Origin: Granulicella arctica
GTDB taxonomy: Bacteria; Acidobacteriota; Terriglobia; Terriglobales; Acidobacteriaceae
DNA length: 64,000 bases
NCBI RefSeq assembly: GCF_013410065.1
Contig: NZ_JACCCW010000002.1
Span: forward strand, 1,240,001 to 1,304,000
Direction: 5' to 3'
In this document: piece by piece, positions 62,252 through 64,000 of the stretch
Layout of the letters: each line of letters begins with the position of its first letter
How positions within the stretch are numbered: the first letter of the stretch is position 1
Notes under the pieces: model-generated
The model's input: only the letters and a program-made list of their open reading frames with translations
Told to the model about the DNA's origin: nothing
The model's database searches: none
Program-made: the position numbers and the translations under genes

Positions 62252-62773
62252 CTACATCTTGTAGCGGCCCATGTCGTCGTCGTTTAGGTTCTCGAGCCAC
62301 TGGCGGAGTTCGTCGGTGCTGACGCTGGGGGAGCTGTCAGCGGACTGGCGGGCGTGGTTGAGCACGTCGCGATGGACGTAGATGGGACAGTCCCAGCGGA
62401 GGGCTAGCGCGATGGCGTCGGAAGGTCTGGCATCGAGGGCGATGACTTCCCCTCCCTGCTCCATCCAGATGAGCGCGAAGAAGGTGTCGTCACGGAGCTC
62501 GGAGACGACGACTTTGTTGACGCGGGCGTTGAGACCGTGCGCGAGATTCTTGAGCAGGTCGTGCGTCATGGGGCGCGGGGTGGTGCTCTTTTCAAGTTCG
62601 AGCGCGATGGCGTTGGCTTCGAAGACGCCGACCCAGATGGGGAGGATGAGATCGCTGGCGACGTCCTTGAGAACGACGATGGGCATGTTGGTGACGGGGT
62701 CCATCATGAGGCCGCGAATCTGCATCTCGACCTCGGTCGGAGCGACTGCTTCGGATTCTGCGTGAAGCTTCAT
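62252..62773 (-). CDS. BFN-domain (bifunctional nuclease family) protein
   Basis: The 173-residue protein has the BFN/DUF151 domain: VVLKDVASDLILPIWVGVFE, then ANAIALELEKSTTPRPMTHD and DARPSDAIALALRWDCPIYV are its signature segments. Family members are reported to have DNase and RNase activity in plants, but the bacterial role is unclear. The ATG at 62,773 comes one base after the miaB stop, so the two are translationally coupled. Confidence 0.9.
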   Translation of the reverse strand: MKLHAESEAVAPTEVEMQIRGLMMDPVTNMPIVVLKDVASDLILPIWVGVFEANAIALELEKSTTPRPMTHDLLKNLAHGLNARVNKVVVSELRDDTFFALIWMEQGGEVIALDARPSDAIALALRWDCPIYVHRDVLNHARQSADSSPSVSTDELRQWLENLNDDDMGRYKM

Positions 62774-62774
62774 C

Positions 62775-64000
62775 CTAGTTGACCTCAACTGCTGCACCCA
62801 GAAGGCTGTTGGGGAAGGTCTGCGTAATGCGAACCTGCTGGTAGCTTCCGAGAGCGGGCAGGATGAGCTGGTTCGTGGTGAAGTTGACGGTCTTGTTCTG
62901 CGAGCTGCGGCCTACGACCTGGTTGCGCGATTTGTTGTGGCTTTCGACCATCAGCTCCATGATCTCGTCGAGGTGCCGGTTGTAGTTGACGCGCTGAATC
63001 TCGCGCTGGCGGTCGAGGAGGATCTGGAGGCGCGCGGATTTGATGTCGTCGGAGATAGAGTCGGCCATGGCGACGGCGGGCGTGTTGGGGCGTGGTGAGT
63101 ACTTGAAGGCAAAGATGGCGTCATAGCCGACGGCTTCGAGGAGGGTAGCGGTGTCTTCGAGGTCCTGGTCGGTCTCGCCGGGGAAGCCGACGATGATGTC
63201 TGAGGTGATGCTGATGTTGCGACGGGCTGCCTTGATCCAGGCGATACGCTCGAGGTACCAGTCGCGGGTGTACTCACGGTTCATGGCCTTGAGGACGGCG
63301 GTGGAGCCGCTCTGGACGGGGAGATGGACGTGGTCGCAGAGGGTGGGGACGGCGTCGATAGCGTCGACGATGTCTTTGGTGAAGTCGCGTGGGTGCGAGG
63401 TCGTGAAACGGACACGACGGATACCGGGGATGCTGCCTACTGCTGCGAGGAGCTCGGCGAAGGACATTTTGCCGGAGGGATCGAGGTAGGAGTTGACGTT
63501 CTGGCCGAGGAGCTGAATCTCGGTGAAGCCCTGGTCAGCGATGCGACGGGCCTCTTCGAGGACGGAGGCGGCGGCACGGCTGCGCTCTTTGCCACGGGTG
63601 TAAGGGACGACGCAATAGGCGCAGAACTTGTCGCAGCCTTCGATGATGGTGATGTAGCCGCGGTGGGGGTTGGTGCGGGCGACGAACTCGGTCTCGAAGG
63701 TCTCATCGGTTTGACGGTCGTCCAGGCCGGTGATGCGCTCTTCGCCGCGCTCGAGGCGGGCGAGCATCTGCGGGAGGTTGCGATAGGAGGCAGAGCCAGA
63801 GACGATAGAGACGTAGGGAGCGCGCTCGAAGATCTTTTCGCCCTCTTGCTGGGCGACGCAGCCGATGACGGCGAACTTTTTGCCCTCGCCCTTCATCTTC
63901 TTGTACTCATTGAGACGATGGAAGACCTTCTGCTCGGCCTTGTCGCGGATGGAACAGGTGTTGTAGAGAATCAGGCCGGCATCTGCTTCGTCCTGGACGC
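62775..64000 (-). CDS. miaB: tRNA-2-methylthio-N6-dimethylallyladenosine synthase (partial)
   Basis: The 5' end is beyond the window. The visible part covers the N-terminal MTTase domain from LILYNTCSIRDKAEQKV with GCVAQQEG, the radical SAM site GCDKFCAYCVVPYTRGKERS (CxxxCxxC), and a C-terminal TRAM domain ending in EVN. MiaB uses two iron-sulfur clusters to add a methylthio group to i6A37 of tRNA. VVGRSSQNKTVNF is typical of MiaB TRAM domains. It is followed by the BFN gene. Confidence 0.95.
   Translation of the reverse strand, partial: VQDEADAGLILYNTCSIRDKAEQKVFHRLNEYKKMKGEGKKFAVIGCVAQQEGEKIFERAPYVSIVSGSASYRNLPQMLARLERGEERITGLDDRQTDETFETEFVARTNPHRGYITIIEGCDKFCAYCVVPYTRGKERSRAAASVLEEARRIADQGFTEIQLLGQNVNSYLDPSGKMSFAELLAAVGSIPGIRRVRFTTSHPRDFTKDIVDAIDAVPTLCDHVHLPVQSGSTAVLKAMNREYTRDWYLERIAWIKAARRNISITSDIIVGFPGETDQDLEDTATLLEAVGYDAIFAFKYSPRPNTPAVAMADSISDDIKSARLQILLDRQREIQRVNYNRHLDEIMELMVESHNKSRNQVVGRSSQNKTVNFTTNQLILPALGSYQQVRITQTFPNSLLGAAVEVN

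Overview
The window looks like a chromosomal segment of an acidobacterium, most likely of the Terriglobia (Edaphobacter, Granulicella or Terriglobus type). This is inferred from the GC-rich, strongly C- or G-ending codons of the housekeeping genes, the TonB-dependent receptor that begins with a carboxypeptidase-regulatory-like domain, the family of short interspersed repeats, and the gene content. No marker gene here settles the genus.

Positions 1 to about 23,300 are accessory DNA, stacked at the 3' end of an initiator tRNA gene (tRNA-fMet, 23,252-23,328, minus strand). A perfect 46-bp copy of the 3' part of that tRNA lies at 7,658-7,703, so 7,658-23,296 is bounded like an integrated island. 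A second element lies to its left and runs off the window. Each unit ends in a degraded tyrosine recombinase directly beside the repeat. The left unit carries an isochorismatase-fold hydrolase, an ECF sigma factor, a LysR regulator divergent from an NmrA-like reductase, an HSL-type esterase, a zinc-ribbon protein and several truncated genes. The island proper carries a RES-type toxin-antitoxin pair, a patatin-like protein lacking its catalytic Asp, an XRE regulator, plasmid debris (TrbC/VirB2 pilin and ParB), and a possible glycan module: TonB-dependent receptor, phosphodiester glycosidase, membrane-anchored regulator and MHS transporter. Several genes are joined by deletion: alcohol dehydrogenase to cupin, TrbC to ParB, and LysR to integrase.

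From 23.6 to 52.8 kb is core genome: pdxT, cytochrome oxidase coxBAC, cyanase, a CCA-adding enzyme with a histone-like tail, lpxD, a response regulator, tmk, a cytochrome P450, lepB, holB, a Sua5-type synthase, a CYTH protein, a TonB protein, ileS-lspA-uvrA-TPR, two secreted proteins and a SprT-like protein. Ten copies of a short repeat lie in intergenic spaces here and further right; none was seen in the accessory region.

At about 52.8 kb the plus strand changes from C-rich to G-rich regardless of gene direction. A perfect hairpin and a 24-bp palindrome with a parS-like core sit exactly there. This is the most notable structural signal in the window and could mark a replication origin or partition site, or an inversion endpoint. 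To its right lie lgt, hpt, a luciferase-like monooxygenase, deoC, a GAF/PP2C phosphatase, aroA, two glycosyltransferases, a BFN-domain nuclease and miaB, which is cut by the window end.
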